A DNA stretch of 46,433 nt from CAZKUN01 sp964555935. GTDB taxonomy: Bacteria > Armatimonadota > Zipacnadia > Zipacnadales > VGFC01. The stretch's first letter is position 1; the number at the start of each line of letters is the position of its first letter. Location of the stretch: NCBI GenBank assembly GCA_964555935.1, contig CAZKUN010000045.1:1-46433 (forward strand), in the 5' to 3' direction. The notes under the pieces are model-generated. The model was given only the letters and a program-made list of their open reading frames with translations. It was not told where the DNA came from and ran no database searches. The translations under genes were made by a program, and so were the position numbers. Positions 25,409-33,893 of this stretch are shown here, one piece after another.

Positions 25409-26965
25409 ATGGCAGACGCGCCCCACCAGATCCCAGGCACCGACATTGACGACCGCCACGGCGCGCTCCGCTCGAACGCGGCGGCGGTGCGGACGATCGC
25501 CTCGGCGGTAGAAGGTACGCTCGGGCCGAAGGGCCTCGACTGCATGCTCGTCGACCCTCATGGCGACGTGACGATCACCAACGACGGCGCGACCATCCTG
25601 GGCAAGATCGACGCCCAACATCCGGCGTCGCGCCTGCTAATCCATGCTGCGAAGGCCCAGGAAGACGAGGTCGGCGACGGGACGACTACCGCGACTGTCC
25701 TCGCCGCGGCGCTGATCGAGGAAGGCCTCGTTCACGTGCTGCGCGGCGTCCCGCCGACCAAAGTCATCGAGGGCATGCGCGTGGGCGTGGAAGCCGCGAT
25801 CCTCTCGATTGGCGAGGCGGCCCTGCGGGCCTCGGATCTCGAGGACCCGCTGCTATTGAACGCGGCGCGGATTTCGGCGCGGGGCAACGAGGGGTTGGCT
25901 CGACTCGCCGCTGACGCGGCCCGGATGATACCTGAGGAGAAGCTGCTCAACGACCCGGCATTCAAGCTGGCGCGGCGAGTGGTCGCCAAGGAGGGCGCCG
26001 AAGCCTGCGTCTTCGACGGCCTGATCATTGAAAAAGGACGCATGAACCGGCAGATGCCCATGCAGGCTGGCGATGCGCCCGTGCTCGTCATTGCCGATGC
26101 GCTGGAGCCTGAGAAACTCGACGACGAAGCCCTGACGACCGAAGTCGGATTCCGCCGGCATCAAGCCTTGCGCGAGGAGTTCGAGGCCAACGTCCGCAAG
26201 CTAATCGATCTAGGCGTGAAGTTCATCGCGGTCGAGCGACGCGTCGATGAGATCGCCGAGGAGCTGCTGACCGACGCGGGCGTGATGGTCGCGCGGCGGA
26301 TGGCGCGCCGAGACATTTCGGAGATCCTCGACCACTGCGGCGCGAGGGCCCTGATGCGCGCAGGGCTCAGGCGCTCGCCCGAGGAGATCGGCGGATACCT
26401 CGGCCACGCGGCATCCATCAGCGAGGACGAGCGACTGGGGCACATCTGCATCAGCGGCGGGCGTGGCGCGCAAGCGGCGACAATCCTGATCGGCGCGGGC
26501 ACGGCTGAGGTGAAGGACGAACGTTTGCGCATCGCCCAGGATGCGGCCGCCGCGGTTCAGGCGGTCGCTCGCGGCGGAGTCCTGCCTGGTGGCGGAGCCG
26601 CGGAGATCGGGGCGATTCCAGCCGTGCTGGCTGCCCGCGATCGCGTCCAGGGAATGGCCACCTACGGCATCGACGCCGTCGCGGTCGCGCTCAAGGCCCC
26701 CATCTCTCAGATCGTCACGAACGCCGGCTTCAACCCGCTGGAGAAGGTCGAGACCGCGATCAGCGAACAGGCGGCGGCTGACAACCGAGCGCTGGCCATT
26801 GACTGCGATTCGGGTGAGGTGGTCGACATGCTGGAGGCCGGCGTGGTCGACCCGGCTCCCGTGAAGATCTCCGCATTGCAGACCGCGCTTGAGATCGCCG
26901 AAGCAATCCTCAGGATCAGCATTGTCATCCGCAAGCGCGACATCAACACCAACCAAGATGCCTAA
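25409..26965 (+). CDS. Archaeal-like (group II/III) chaperonin in a bacterium
   Basis: A 518-residue chaperonin of thermosome rather than GroEL type. ATP-site blocks read TLGPKGLD (37-44), VTITNDGATIL (54-64, group II form; GroEL has ITKDG) and GDGTTTATVLA (89-99), with GGVLPGGGAAEIG near 390-402 and an Asp in IAQDAAAAV. In the apical domain a helical protrusion (TTEVGFRRHQALREEFEANV, about 236-255) replaces the need for a GroES lid, as in group II. No groES is next to it. Group III chaperonins of this kind are known in a limited set of bacteria such as Carboxydothermus, located in hsp70 operons. The position between hrcA and grpE matches that description. It should form a closed double ring folding cytosolic proteins. 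Confidence 0.92.
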   Translation: MADAPHQIPGTDIDDRHGALRSNAAAVRTIASAVEGTLGPKGLDCMLVDPHGDVTITNDGATILGKIDAQHPASRLLIHAAKAQEDEVGDGTTTATVLAAALIEEGLVHVLRGVPPTKVIEGMRVGVEAAILSIGEAALRASDLEDPLLLNAARISARGNEGLARLAADAARMIPEEKLLNDPAFKLARRVVAKEGAEACVFDGLIIEKGRMNRQMPMQAGDAPVLVIADALEPEKLDDEALTTEVGFRRHQALREEFEANVRKLIDLGVKFIAVERRVDEIAEELLTDAGVMVARRMARRDISEILDHCGARALMRAGLRRSPEEIGGYLGHAASISEDERLGHICISGGRGAQAATILIGAGTAEVKDERLRIAQDAAAAVQAVARGGVLPGGGAAEIGAIPAVLAARDRVQGMATYGIDAVAVALKAPISQIVTNAGFNPLEKVETAISEQAAADNRALAIDCDSGEVVDMLEAGVVDPAPVKISALQTALEIAEAILRISIVIRKRDINTNQDA

Positions 26966-27001
26966 CCCGCCCGCCGGGGCGGATCCCGTGGAGGATACGT
27001 G

Positions 27002-27667
27002 ATGCCGAAGTCTCGGAAAGACAGCGACGCCCCGCGCCGCATTGAGATCAGCACCCCCGACGACGAGCAACCGCAAGACGCCGACGAGTGTCCGTTTCCC
27101 GATGCGGCGGAGGCCGATGCCCCGGACGTGTCAGCCATCGAGGGCGAACTCCTGGAGGCAGAGCGCAACGTCGACGAGGAGCTGGCGCGACTGCAAGCGA
27201 TGATCGTCGACATGGAGCAGCAATGCGTGGCTTCGGAAGACGAAAAGCAGCGTCTCGCGGCTGAGATGCACAACTACAAGCGACGTGTGCAGCAAGAGAA
27301 GGACCTGCTGAAGCGCTATGCCAACGAGGCCATCGTCGCGGAGCTTATCCCAGTGATGGACAACTTCGAGCGCGCGATGGAAGTGCCGGTGGAGTCGTCG
27401 GACGGTGAGTGTCTGATGGCCGGCGTTCAGATGATCTACAACCAACTGCATGGCGCGCTTGAGGGGCACGGCGTGAAGCAGGTGATGACGGAGGGCCAGA
27501 CGTTCGACCCGAACTTGCACGAGGCCGTCGAGCGCGAGGAGTCTGCCGATCATCCGTTGGGCACGATCGTCAAGGAACTGGCGAAGGGCTACATGATCGG
27601 GGATCGACTGATCCGGCCTGCGCGTGTGCGCGTGACAGTCGAACCAGCGCTCTCTGACGACGAGTAG
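27002..27667 (+). CDS. grpE: Nucleotide exchange factor GrpE
   Basis: A 221-residue GrpE. An acidic, disordered start (1-40) leads to a long coiled coil (about 45-105; RLAAEMHNYKRRVQQEKDLL) and the C-terminal beta domain with the family signature HPLGTIVKELAKGYMIGDRL, then RPARVRVT. It releases ADP from DnaK. The ATG at 27002 has GGAGG 7 nt upstream. It is the third gene of the hrcA operon. Unlike the common hrcA-grpE-dnaK-dnaJ order, no dnaK follows: the next gene is on the other strand and its stop codon directly abuts the grpE stop (TAG|CTA at 27665-27670). Confidence 0.95.
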   Translation: MPKSRKDSDAPRRIEISTPDDEQPQDADECPFPDAAEADAPDVSAIEGELLEAERNVDEELARLQAMIVDMEQQCVASEDEKQRLAAEMHNYKRRVQQEKDLLKRYANEAIVAELIPVMDNFERAMEVPVESSDGECLMAGVQMIYNQLHGALEGHGVKQVMTEGQTFDPNLHEAVEREESADHPLGTIVKELAKGYMIGDRLIRPARVRVTVEPALSDDE

Positions 27668-28747
27668 CTATCGCTCGGCGCGCCAGATCATGAGGATGCC
27701 GATGCCGCCGAAGAGGACGTTCTGCAGCCATCCGGCGATGATGGGGTGAAGCGTTCCGGCGAGTCCGAAGGCAAGCGTCCAGGAACGCACGCCGTTGTAG
27801 AGGAAGACCATCAGTATCGCGAGCAGCACGCCCCCGAAGATCCCCCAGCGAGAGAATCGGAACGCCAGCGGCGCCCCGATGAGGGCGAAGACAACGCACG
27901 CCGCGGGGATCGAGTATTTGAACTGCAGTTCGACCGCATCCGCGTGCGTGTCGCGACCCGTGGCCTCCAGCGTCGCGACCCGGCTGCGCAGCTCCTCCGC
28001 GCTCATTTCAAACGCCGTGCGCTTGTCGGTATAGTGCTTCTGCAAAGCGCCTTGCAGTCTGACCTCCATCTCATCAAACGCGACGGGCGCGAGCGGCTCG
28101 CCCCACTCGTCATACCCCTGGTCGCGCCCCAAATGGAGCATCCACACGTTGTCTTCCGTATCGGCGAACTCGGCGTGGACGATGCTGATGAGCCGGTCCT
28201 GTTCGTCGAAGCTCCACATGACGACATTCTCGAGCAAGTTCTGATGGGCGTTCATCCTCCCCACGAAGAAGATGCGCCTCTCATCAACATCGCGGATGAA
28301 CTGGTTCCGCTCCTCGGAAATGACCGCCTGAGTTACGCGGATCTCCTCGAGGGCCCGCATCGACGCATCGTTCGCGTCCGGCACGACCCACTCGTTGAGG
28401 GCAAACGCGATCCCCGTGCCGAAGATCCCAATGGCCACCAGCGGCATGCAGATGCGCGCGAAGCTCACACCGGCGGCGCGAATGGCAGTGATCTCGCCGT
28501 CGCGCGTCATGCCCGCAATAGCAAGTGACACGCCAAGCAGCGTCCCTACCGGCAGCGACCACACGACCGCGTTGGGCGTCCGCAGCCAGATGTACTTCGC
28601 GATGAGCGACAGAGGCGTGCGCTGATTGATGATGGTGTCGCTGATCTGCCGCGCGGCGTCGCCCAGTAGGATGACGGCAAAGGTCACCACGCCAATCAGG
28701 AATGGCGCGCCCAATTCCCTGAGCAGATGACGATCGTGCAACCTCAT
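27668..28747 (-). CDS. LptF/LptG-family lipopolysaccharide export permease
   Basis: A 359-residue YjgP/YjgQ-family protein. Three membrane segments lie in residues 1-115 (LGAPFLIGVVTFAVILLG; AVVWSLPVGTLLGVSLAIAG; ICMPLVAIGIFGTGIAFALN), followed by a periplasmic beta-jelly-roll of about 140 residues and three more membrane segments at the C-terminus. The family extracts LPS or a similar lipid from the inner membrane with LptB and transfers it to LptC. This supports a diderm envelope. The ATG at 28747 has GGAG 6 nt upstream; an earlier ATG adds 20 charged residues not seen in the family. It is the last gene of the long minus-strand run after gspD and the NagB-like gene. F or G cannot be decided here. 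Confidence 0.9.
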   Translation of the reverse strand: MRLHDRHLLRELGAPFLIGVVTFAVILLGDAARQISDTIINQRTPLSLIAKYIWLRTPNAVVWSLPVGTLLGVSLAIAGMTRDGEITAIRAAGVSFARICMPLVAIGIFGTGIAFALNEWVVPDANDASMRALEEIRVTQAVISEERNQFIRDVDERRIFFVGRMNAHQNLLENVVMWSFDEQDRLISIVHAEFADTEDNVWMLHLGRDQGYDEWGEPLAPVAFDEMEVRLQGALQKHYTDKRTAFEMSAEELRSRVATLEATGRDTHADAVELQFKYSIPAACVVFALIGAPLAFRFSRWGIFGGVLLAILMVFLYNGVRSWTLAFGLAGTLHPIIAGWLQNVLFGGIGILMIWRAER

Positions 28748-28813
28748 GGGCGGCTCCGGCAGAGGAAAACGACGGCGCGCCCCCTCAACGTGGAGGGAGC
28801 GCGCCAAGCTCGC

Positions 28814-29734
28814 TTATGACATGTCGATCTCGACGTCGTCGGCGACGCCGCTGAGAATTGAGTAGTCGGTTGGCTTCGTCTGCAGGATCGAGCCGGGGAT
28901 GTCCTTGCTTACCGGTCCGTGCGCGACCAGACGCGCGATGAAGCGCTGCCAGGCCATGTCCGTCCCGTCGCCGCACATGCCGTCGAGCCAGAAGGAGCGG
29001 TGCTTCGCCCCGAGGATGTCCCGCGGGCCAATCGTCGCGGCCTTAGGCGGGACCCAGGACCAGTCGCCACCGAAGGAGTGGAGGGCGTTCTGCATGATCG
29101 TCATCGGGTGCAGCTCGACGATGCGAGAGCCGGCGGCGCAGTAGTCCTCCAGCGTCTCGTACTCGGCGCCGAGGCTGCTCTCCCAGAACGCAATGTGTCC
29201 GCACCAGCCAATACCGCCGTAGCAACAATCGGCCCCACCCGCCGCGGCGATCATGTCGGAGTAGCCATCCACATTCCCGGAGTCTGGGAAGTTGATGTTC
29301 TCGGGCGGCGGCCTCAGGTCTTCGTCGATCTTCGAGAAAAAGCCCTTGTGCATCGCCGTCGCGAACGAGCCGGCCCATTCGGCGGGCGCGGTCTGACCGT
29401 TCTCGTCTGCGTACTCGTCCATGTTGAACGTGACAAGGTGCTTGCATGAGAGCTGGAACTGGTTGATCATCTTCGCCGCGATGTCAAACTGCGGCACGGG
29501 GCCAACTGGCAGGATCAGGACGCAGTTACGGCCCTCTGCCTGCGCGAGCTGGATCCGCGAGATGATGTCGAGCGCGAACTCGACGTAGAACTCGGTCGGC
29601 GTGTCGACGATGCGAATCTTGAAGTCCGGATTCGCGTGTTTGCAGATGTCCTCGCGCTTGATAGCGCGCGCTCGCGCGCACTCAGCGGCGTCGCGGAACG
29701 ATATGAATTTGGCCAGCTCAGGCATGAACGCCAC
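28814..29734 (-). CDS. NagB-like sugar-phosphate isomerase/deaminase with altered active site
   Basis: A 306-residue relative of glucosamine-6-phosphate deaminase. FNMDEYADENG keeps the Asp-Glu-Tyr of the family. In the second motif the usual G-G-I-G-x-D-G-H-I-A-F-N-E is YGGIGWCGHIAFWES, so the residue equal to E. coli Asp141 is Cys and Asn147 is Trp, while His143 and Glu148 remain. The phosphate-loop region LILPVGPVPQFDIAA also differs from the canonical LPTGxTP. It may act on another substrate than glucosamine-6-phosphate or be inactive as a deaminase. The GTG start at 29734 is preferred because AGGGGGG lies 7 nt upstream; an ATG three codons later (29725) is possible. It lies 76 nt after gspD, probably on the same transcript. 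Confidence 0.82.
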   Translation of the reverse strand: MAFMPELAKFISFRDAAECARARAIKREDICKHANPDFKIRIVDTPTEFYVEFALDIISRIQLAQAEGRNCVLILPVGPVPQFDIAAKMINQFQLSCKHLVTFNMDEYADENGQTAPAEWAGSFATAMHKGFFSKIDEDLRPPPENINFPDSGNVDGYSDMIAAAGGADCCYGGIGWCGHIAFWESSLGAEYETLEDYCAAGSRIVELHPMTIMQNALHSFGGDWSWVPPKAATIGPRDILGAKHRSFWLDGMCGDGTDMAWQRFIARLVAHGPVSKDIPGSILQTKPTDYSILSGVADDVEIDMS

Positions 29735-29810
29735 GACGGCACCCCCCTGGAATTCTGTGTCGATCGGCAGCGCGCGAGCCCTTCGTCGCGACGCCAATTC
29801 GCACCTGCCC

Positions 29811-32414
29811 TTACGGTTGCGGCGGCGCCGGCTGTTCGGGCTGCTCCGGCTCCTCGTCCTCCGTGTCAGAGCCGAAGAAGCCGTTCCTGTCCTCAATCGC
29901 CGCCCTGGGAAGCTGGGTCGGTTTGAGTTCCGGATCCTCCAGCGGATTGACGGTCAGTCGACCCGCCCCGGCCTCGGTCAGCGCATCGACCTGGGCATCA
30001 TCGAGAATGATGTGAGGCGTCAGGAAGACGAGCAGCTCGCTGCGACTCTCCTCCTCCTTCTCGCTCTCGAAGAACTTGCCAATCCATGGGAGCTTGCGCA
30101 GGATCGGCACGCCCTCGATGGTCACTGACTTGCGCTTCGATATGATCCCGCCGATGATGATTGTTTGACCATCACGGACCTCGACCGTCGTCTCGGCCCG
30201 GCGCTTCGCCGTGCGTGGCGCACGGAGCTGCTCGTCGAAGCCGATCAGAGCGTCGATGGTCTGCACCACCTCGAGGCTGATGCGCTCCCGCTGGTTGACG
30301 TGGGGCGTGACCTCAAGCGTCGTGGCGACCTCGACGAAGCCGACATCCTGCTGGATGCTGCCGCCGCTGGTCTCGGTGATGCTCTCCTGATAGGGGATCT
30401 CCTCGCCGATAGAGATCGTGGCGGGCGTGTTGTCTGAGGCCACGATGTTCGGACTGCTGAGGATCTCCACGTTGCTGCGCGTCTCCAGCGTGCTCAGGAA
30501 AGCCTGAATGCTGTTTGAGATGAGATTGTAGCTCAAACCCGGAGAGCCTTTCACCACGCCCTCGAAGCTCGTGCCGACGGTGCCCGTCGCGCTCGAGTGG
30601 CCCAGGATGTTGCGATCGATCAGCGACCACTCCATCCCCATCTTGTCCGCATCGTCAAGCGTGACGTCGGCGATCAGCACCTCGATGTATACCTGCGGGA
30701 CGCGCCGATCGAGTTGCTGGATCAGCCTCTCAAGCGTCTCGAACGTCTCCGGCGGACCGGTGAGGAGGATCGTGTTCGTCGGCGCGTCGGCGACGAGGTT
30801 GGCGTCTCGCAACTGGTCGAGCGGCGCGTCGCCGCCCTGGTTGCGACCGCTGTTCATGAGCGCGAAGAAGAACCCGCCGCCCTGCTGCGCGCCGCTGATG
30901 AGATCATTGACGGTCTCGGCAACAGTGGTTGCGACCGCATTCTCCAGCGGCACGACGCGGACAACATCCGCGATCTCGGCGGCGATATCGAGTTCCTCGA
31001 TCAGAGCCATAATCTGCAGCATGTTCTCTTCGTCGGCCGTAACGATCAGACTGCGAGTGCGAACGTCCGGCACGATCTGATTGCCCGTCAAGCCGCTGTC
31101 GCTGGGAGTGCCTCGGGTGGAGCCGCGACCGCCGCGACCATACCGCGAGCTATACATCCGCGAGAAGAAGCTGCCCCCGCCGCTTGATGACCCGGACTCA
31201 TCGTAGAGCTGGTTGATCTGCTCGGAAACTGTCTGAGGGTCGGCGAACTGCAACGGAACGATCTTGGCCGAGACGTCAGGCCGCATGTCCACGTCCACTT
31301 GCTCGACAATGTCCTTGATAACGGCGATGTTAGACTCAGATGCCGAGATTATCAGCGAGTTCGTGCGCGTCTCAGCGACGATCTTGACCTGGCCCTTGGC
31401 GTCAAGCAGTCCGTTGCCTCCACCCAGCGCCGCCGCGGCCGCCGCACCACCACCGCCGCCACCCATCGCTCGCTGTATCCGTTGACGCACGTCAGAGGGT
31501 AGTCCGCTCAACCCCTCTTCGCGCTCAAAGAGTTCATTGAGATTACCTGCCAGCTCCTCGGCGTCCGAGAAGTCAAGCGGGATGACCTCAACGTTCGTCA
31601 CCTCGGCGCGGTCGGTGTCGAGTTCGGCGATGATGTCCAGCAACCGAGACACGTTGCGCGCGGTGTCGATGATGATCAGCGTGTTCGTGTCGCCGTTGGA
31701 GATGAGGTGCCCCTGCTCGTCGGGGACGAGGGGCTTGAGGTCCTCTTTCAGGTTCTTGGCGTCAATGAACTCGACCTGGTAGATGTGCGTGATGTAGTCG
31801 TCGGTTCGGTCGATTTCGGCATCGCCCGACGTGACCCGCGACCGCGATTGAAGCGCGGCCTTGCTGGGCACGATGCGGAGGATCTCGTCGTCGTCCTGGA
31901 TGACGGAGAAGCCCTTCACGCTCAGCAGCGCCTGGAGGATCTTGAAGGCATCCGTCACGGTGATCTTGGCGGTGCTGACGATGGTGACTTTAGTCTGGAC
32001 GGAGGGTTCCTTGACGATGATCCGCCCGCTTTGCTCGGCCAAGAACTTGAGGACATGATCGATGTCGGCCTGATCGAAGCTCAGGGAGATGAGCTTGTCG
32101 CCATTCGGCTGTTCGGGCACAAAAACCGCGATGGGCTTGTCGGGTTCATCCGACTTGTCCTCGTCGGATTTGCCCTCCTCGTCATCCTCGGGTTTCTTCT
32201 CGCTGCCGTCCGCGGGCTTCTCCTCGGTCGTCGCGGTCGGCGCCCCGGGAGTGGCCGTGGTCGTCGTTACTGTCGTCCTAGTTGTCCCGGACGGCGGGCC
32301 CTGGGCCGTCACCGTGCTCTGCAGTCCAAGGATTAGGAGCAGTCCCACGAGGCAACCAAGCTCTACGATCCTCCGAGCGCTCAGTCCCGAACGGGTTAGT
32401 CCTGTGTTGCGCAT
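29811..32414 (-). CDS. gspD: Type II secretion secretin GspD (PilQ-like)
   Basis: An 867-residue secretin. A signal peptide or anchor (about 15-38) is followed by an acidic, low-complexity stretch rich in Lys, Glu and Asp, an N0 domain (about 95-170), three N1-type domains with the pattern NTLIIIDTARNVSRLLDIIAELD, NSLIISASESNIAVIKDIV and RSLIVTADEENMLQIMALIEELD, and Gly-rich insertions (about 315-335 and 410-440). The secretin barrel (about 590-810) has QVYIEVLIADVTLDD, VEILSSPNIVASDN, and GVPILRKLPWIGKFF with ELLVFLTPHII. It forms the outer-membrane gate. The ATG at 32414 has AGGAGG 9 nt upstream. It is the last structural gene of the cluster. Confidence 0.95.
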   Translation of the reverse strand: MRNTGLTRSGLSARRIVELGCLVGLLLILGLQSTVTAQGPPSGTTRTTVTTTTATPGAPTATTEEKPADGSEKKPEDDEEGKSDEDKSDEPDKPIAVFVPEQPNGDKLISLSFDQADIDHVLKFLAEQSGRIIVKEPSVQTKVTIVSTAKITVTDAFKILQALLSVKGFSVIQDDDEILRIVPSKAALQSRSRVTSGDAEIDRTDDYITHIYQVEFIDAKNLKEDLKPLVPDEQGHLISNGDTNTLIIIDTARNVSRLLDIIAELDTDRAEVTNVEVIPLDFSDAEELAGNLNELFEREEGLSGLPSDVRQRIQRAMGGGGGGAAAAAALGGGNGLLDAKGQVKIVAETRTNSLIISASESNIAVIKDIVEQVDVDMRPDVSAKIVPLQFADPQTVSEQINQLYDESGSSSGGGSFFSRMYSSRYGRGGRGSTRGTPSDSGLTGNQIVPDVRTRSLIVTADEENMLQIMALIEELDIAAEIADVVRVVPLENAVATTVAETVNDLISGAQQGGGFFFALMNSGRNQGGDAPLDQLRDANLVADAPTNTILLTGPPETFETLERLIQQLDRRVPQVYIEVLIADVTLDDADKMGMEWSLIDRNILGHSSATGTVGTSFEGVVKGSPGLSYNLISNSIQAFLSTLETRSNVEILSSPNIVASDNTPATISIGEEIPYQESITETSGGSIQQDVGFVEVATTLEVTPHVNQRERISLEVVQTIDALIGFDEQLRAPRTAKRRAETTVEVRDGQTIIIGGIISKRKSVTIEGVPILRKLPWIGKFFESEKEEESRSELLVFLTPHIILDDAQVDALTEAGAGRLTVNPLEDPELKPTQLPRAAIEDRNGFFGSDTEDEEPEQPEQPAPPQP

Positions 32415-32507
32415 CGATAGTGCCCTCCTGCTCGCGCAGTTTCCGCGAGCTGTTGCGTCTGCATGAATGTAGATTGCATCGGGCAGCCAGCGCCCGGAAT
32501 GATAGAT

Positions 32508-33284
32508 CTAGCGACCGCGCCGCCGGCGACTCTCGAGGTACTCCTCGGACTGCCGCCGCTGATCGGGCGACATGTAGCTCGAGTACTGGCGATGCATCCG
32601 CTCCAAAGTCGAGAGCGGCTGCCGCTCGGCCCAGGCCAGCATGTCCCCGCCGAAATCGCCACTCGTCGGCCCTGAGCCCATGGAGGGACCACGCCCCGGA
32701 GTCGCCTGCCCGGCGGTCTCTTCGGGCTTCTCGCTGGTGGCGATCGGTCCACTCGGCGTCTCATCGAGTTCCTTCTCGCCCATTCGCAGCGTGTGGCGGC
32801 GGCCATCCCGCTCCAGCTCCACAGCGTCGATGCTAATACTCGCCAGGCGAAAACCATCGAACTCCCCACCCACCGCAACAAACTCCCCCGACCGGGTCGA
32901 GACCTTCTCGATGAGCGCTTGCAACTTGCGGTCGACCTCTACGACTCCCGTCAGCGCCAGGTCAGCCATCGGGTCGGCCGGTTCCGCTGGCGGCGCCGGC
33001 GTCGTTGCGGGCTTCGCCGCCGCCTGACCGGATGTCGATCCGGCGCCCGACCCATCGCCACCCGCTACGCGTTCGGCCTTCACGAGCGGCCGGAAGATAT
33101 CTCGCTGCGCGATCTCATCGTAAGCCACCAATCCGTGGCTCGCCCGCACGTCGGGCTCGTCCTCGGCGGGCGACGCATCGACCGAAACGGATGTCACTGA
33201 TGCGGGGTCGTCGACCTCCCGGCTGCAGCCGGCAAGCCCGACCATCACCACCGCCCCGATCAGTACTCGCGCGCGCCAACTCAT
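32508..33284 (-). CDS. GspC/PilP-like alignment lipoprotein
   Basis: A 258-residue protein that starts with a lipoprotein signal: the lipobox V-G-L-A-G-C puts the acylated Cys at residue 20. After a Pro/Ala-rich linker comes an HR/PilP-like beta domain (about 105-175): RDIFRPL, then ADLALTGVVEVD, ALIEKVSTRSGEFVAVG, FRLASISIDAVELERDGRRHTLRMGEKE. This is the pattern of GspC HR and PilP domains, which link the inner-membrane platform to the secretin N-domains. GspC normally has a membrane helix, whereas PilP is a lipoprotein, so this protein is built like PilP. The order gspM - this gene - gspD equals pilO-pilP-pilQ. The start overlaps the gspM stop (ATGA). The C-terminal region is of unknown role. 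Confidence 0.78.
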   Translation of the reverse strand: MSWRARVLIGAVVMVGLAGCSREVDDPASVTSVSVDASPAEDEPDVRASHGLVAYDEIAQRDIFRPLVKAERVAGGDGSGAGSTSGQAAAKPATTPAPPAEPADPMADLALTGVVEVDRKLQALIEKVSTRSGEFVAVGGEFDGFRLASISIDAVELERDGRRHTLRMGEKELDETPSGPIATSEKPEETAGQATPGRGPSMGSGPTSGDFGGDMLAWAERQPLSTLERMHRQYSSYMSPDQRRQSEEYLESRRRRGR

Positions 33285-33883
33285 CCCGTTTCAACCTCGG
33301 CGACCAAGACCGTGTCGTCCTCGTCGGCCTGGGCATCCCCCAGGGCCTCAATCGCAAACGTGGACAGCAGGAGTTCAACCGACAGATCCTGAGTCTCAGA
33401 ATTCGGCCCCGGCGGCGTGACATGCATCCGCCTGACAGCGATGACCGGCCGCGCGTTCTGAAGGTCACGAACGAACCCCACGAGGCTGGGCAGCGACGTG
33501 CGGAAGTTCAGACTCAGCGAGTGCGCCGAGTAGGCATCCTCAACTCTGGCCGGAAGCGGCTCGTACCGCGTGATCTGGATGCCATGCACTTGGCCCAGCG
33601 TCTGGACCTCGTTGATTAGAGCCGGCACGACGGTCTGCGAGGAGTCGAGCTCATCGATCTCTCGGATCATCTCGGCGACCCGCCGACGGTCCTCCGCGTA
33701 ACGGTCGCGTTCACCCGCGAGCCCGCTGAGCTTGTCGAGGGCTTCCTCGCCGGTCGAGAGCTTGTCTTTGGCTCCGGACCATCGCTGTTGCATGGGCGAG
33801 ACGACGTACATCCAGCCCACTATCGCCACGACAGCGATGAGCCCGATTATGAGCACTTTCTGGTCGCGTGCTGTCACTTTCAT
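33281..33883 (-). CDS. gspM: GspM/PilO-like platform protein
   Basis: A 200-residue bitopic inner-membrane protein: short cytoplasmic start, one membrane helix (about 10-28, VLIIGLIAVVAIVGWMYVV), a coiled coil (about 30-85) and a ferredoxin-like periplasmic domain with GIQITRYEPLP and SLPSLVGFVRDLQNARPVIAVRRM, the pattern of PilO/GspM. It pairs with the PilN-like half of the protein encoded upstream and with the lipoprotein downstream. It starts 10 nt after the gspL stop and overlaps the next gene by 4 nt, so the set is translationally coupled. Confidence 0.85.
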   Translation of the reverse strand: MKVTARDQKVLIIGLIAVVAIVGWMYVVSPMQQRWSGAKDKLSTGEEALDKLSGLAGERDRYAEDRRRVAEMIREIDELDSSQTVVPALINEVQTLGQVHGIQITRYEPLPARVEDAYSAHSLSLNFRTSLPSLVGFVRDLQNARPVIAVRRMHVTPPGPNSETQDLSVELLLSTFAIEALGDAQADEDDTVLVAEVETG

Positions 33884-33893
33884 CGCGGCAGCC

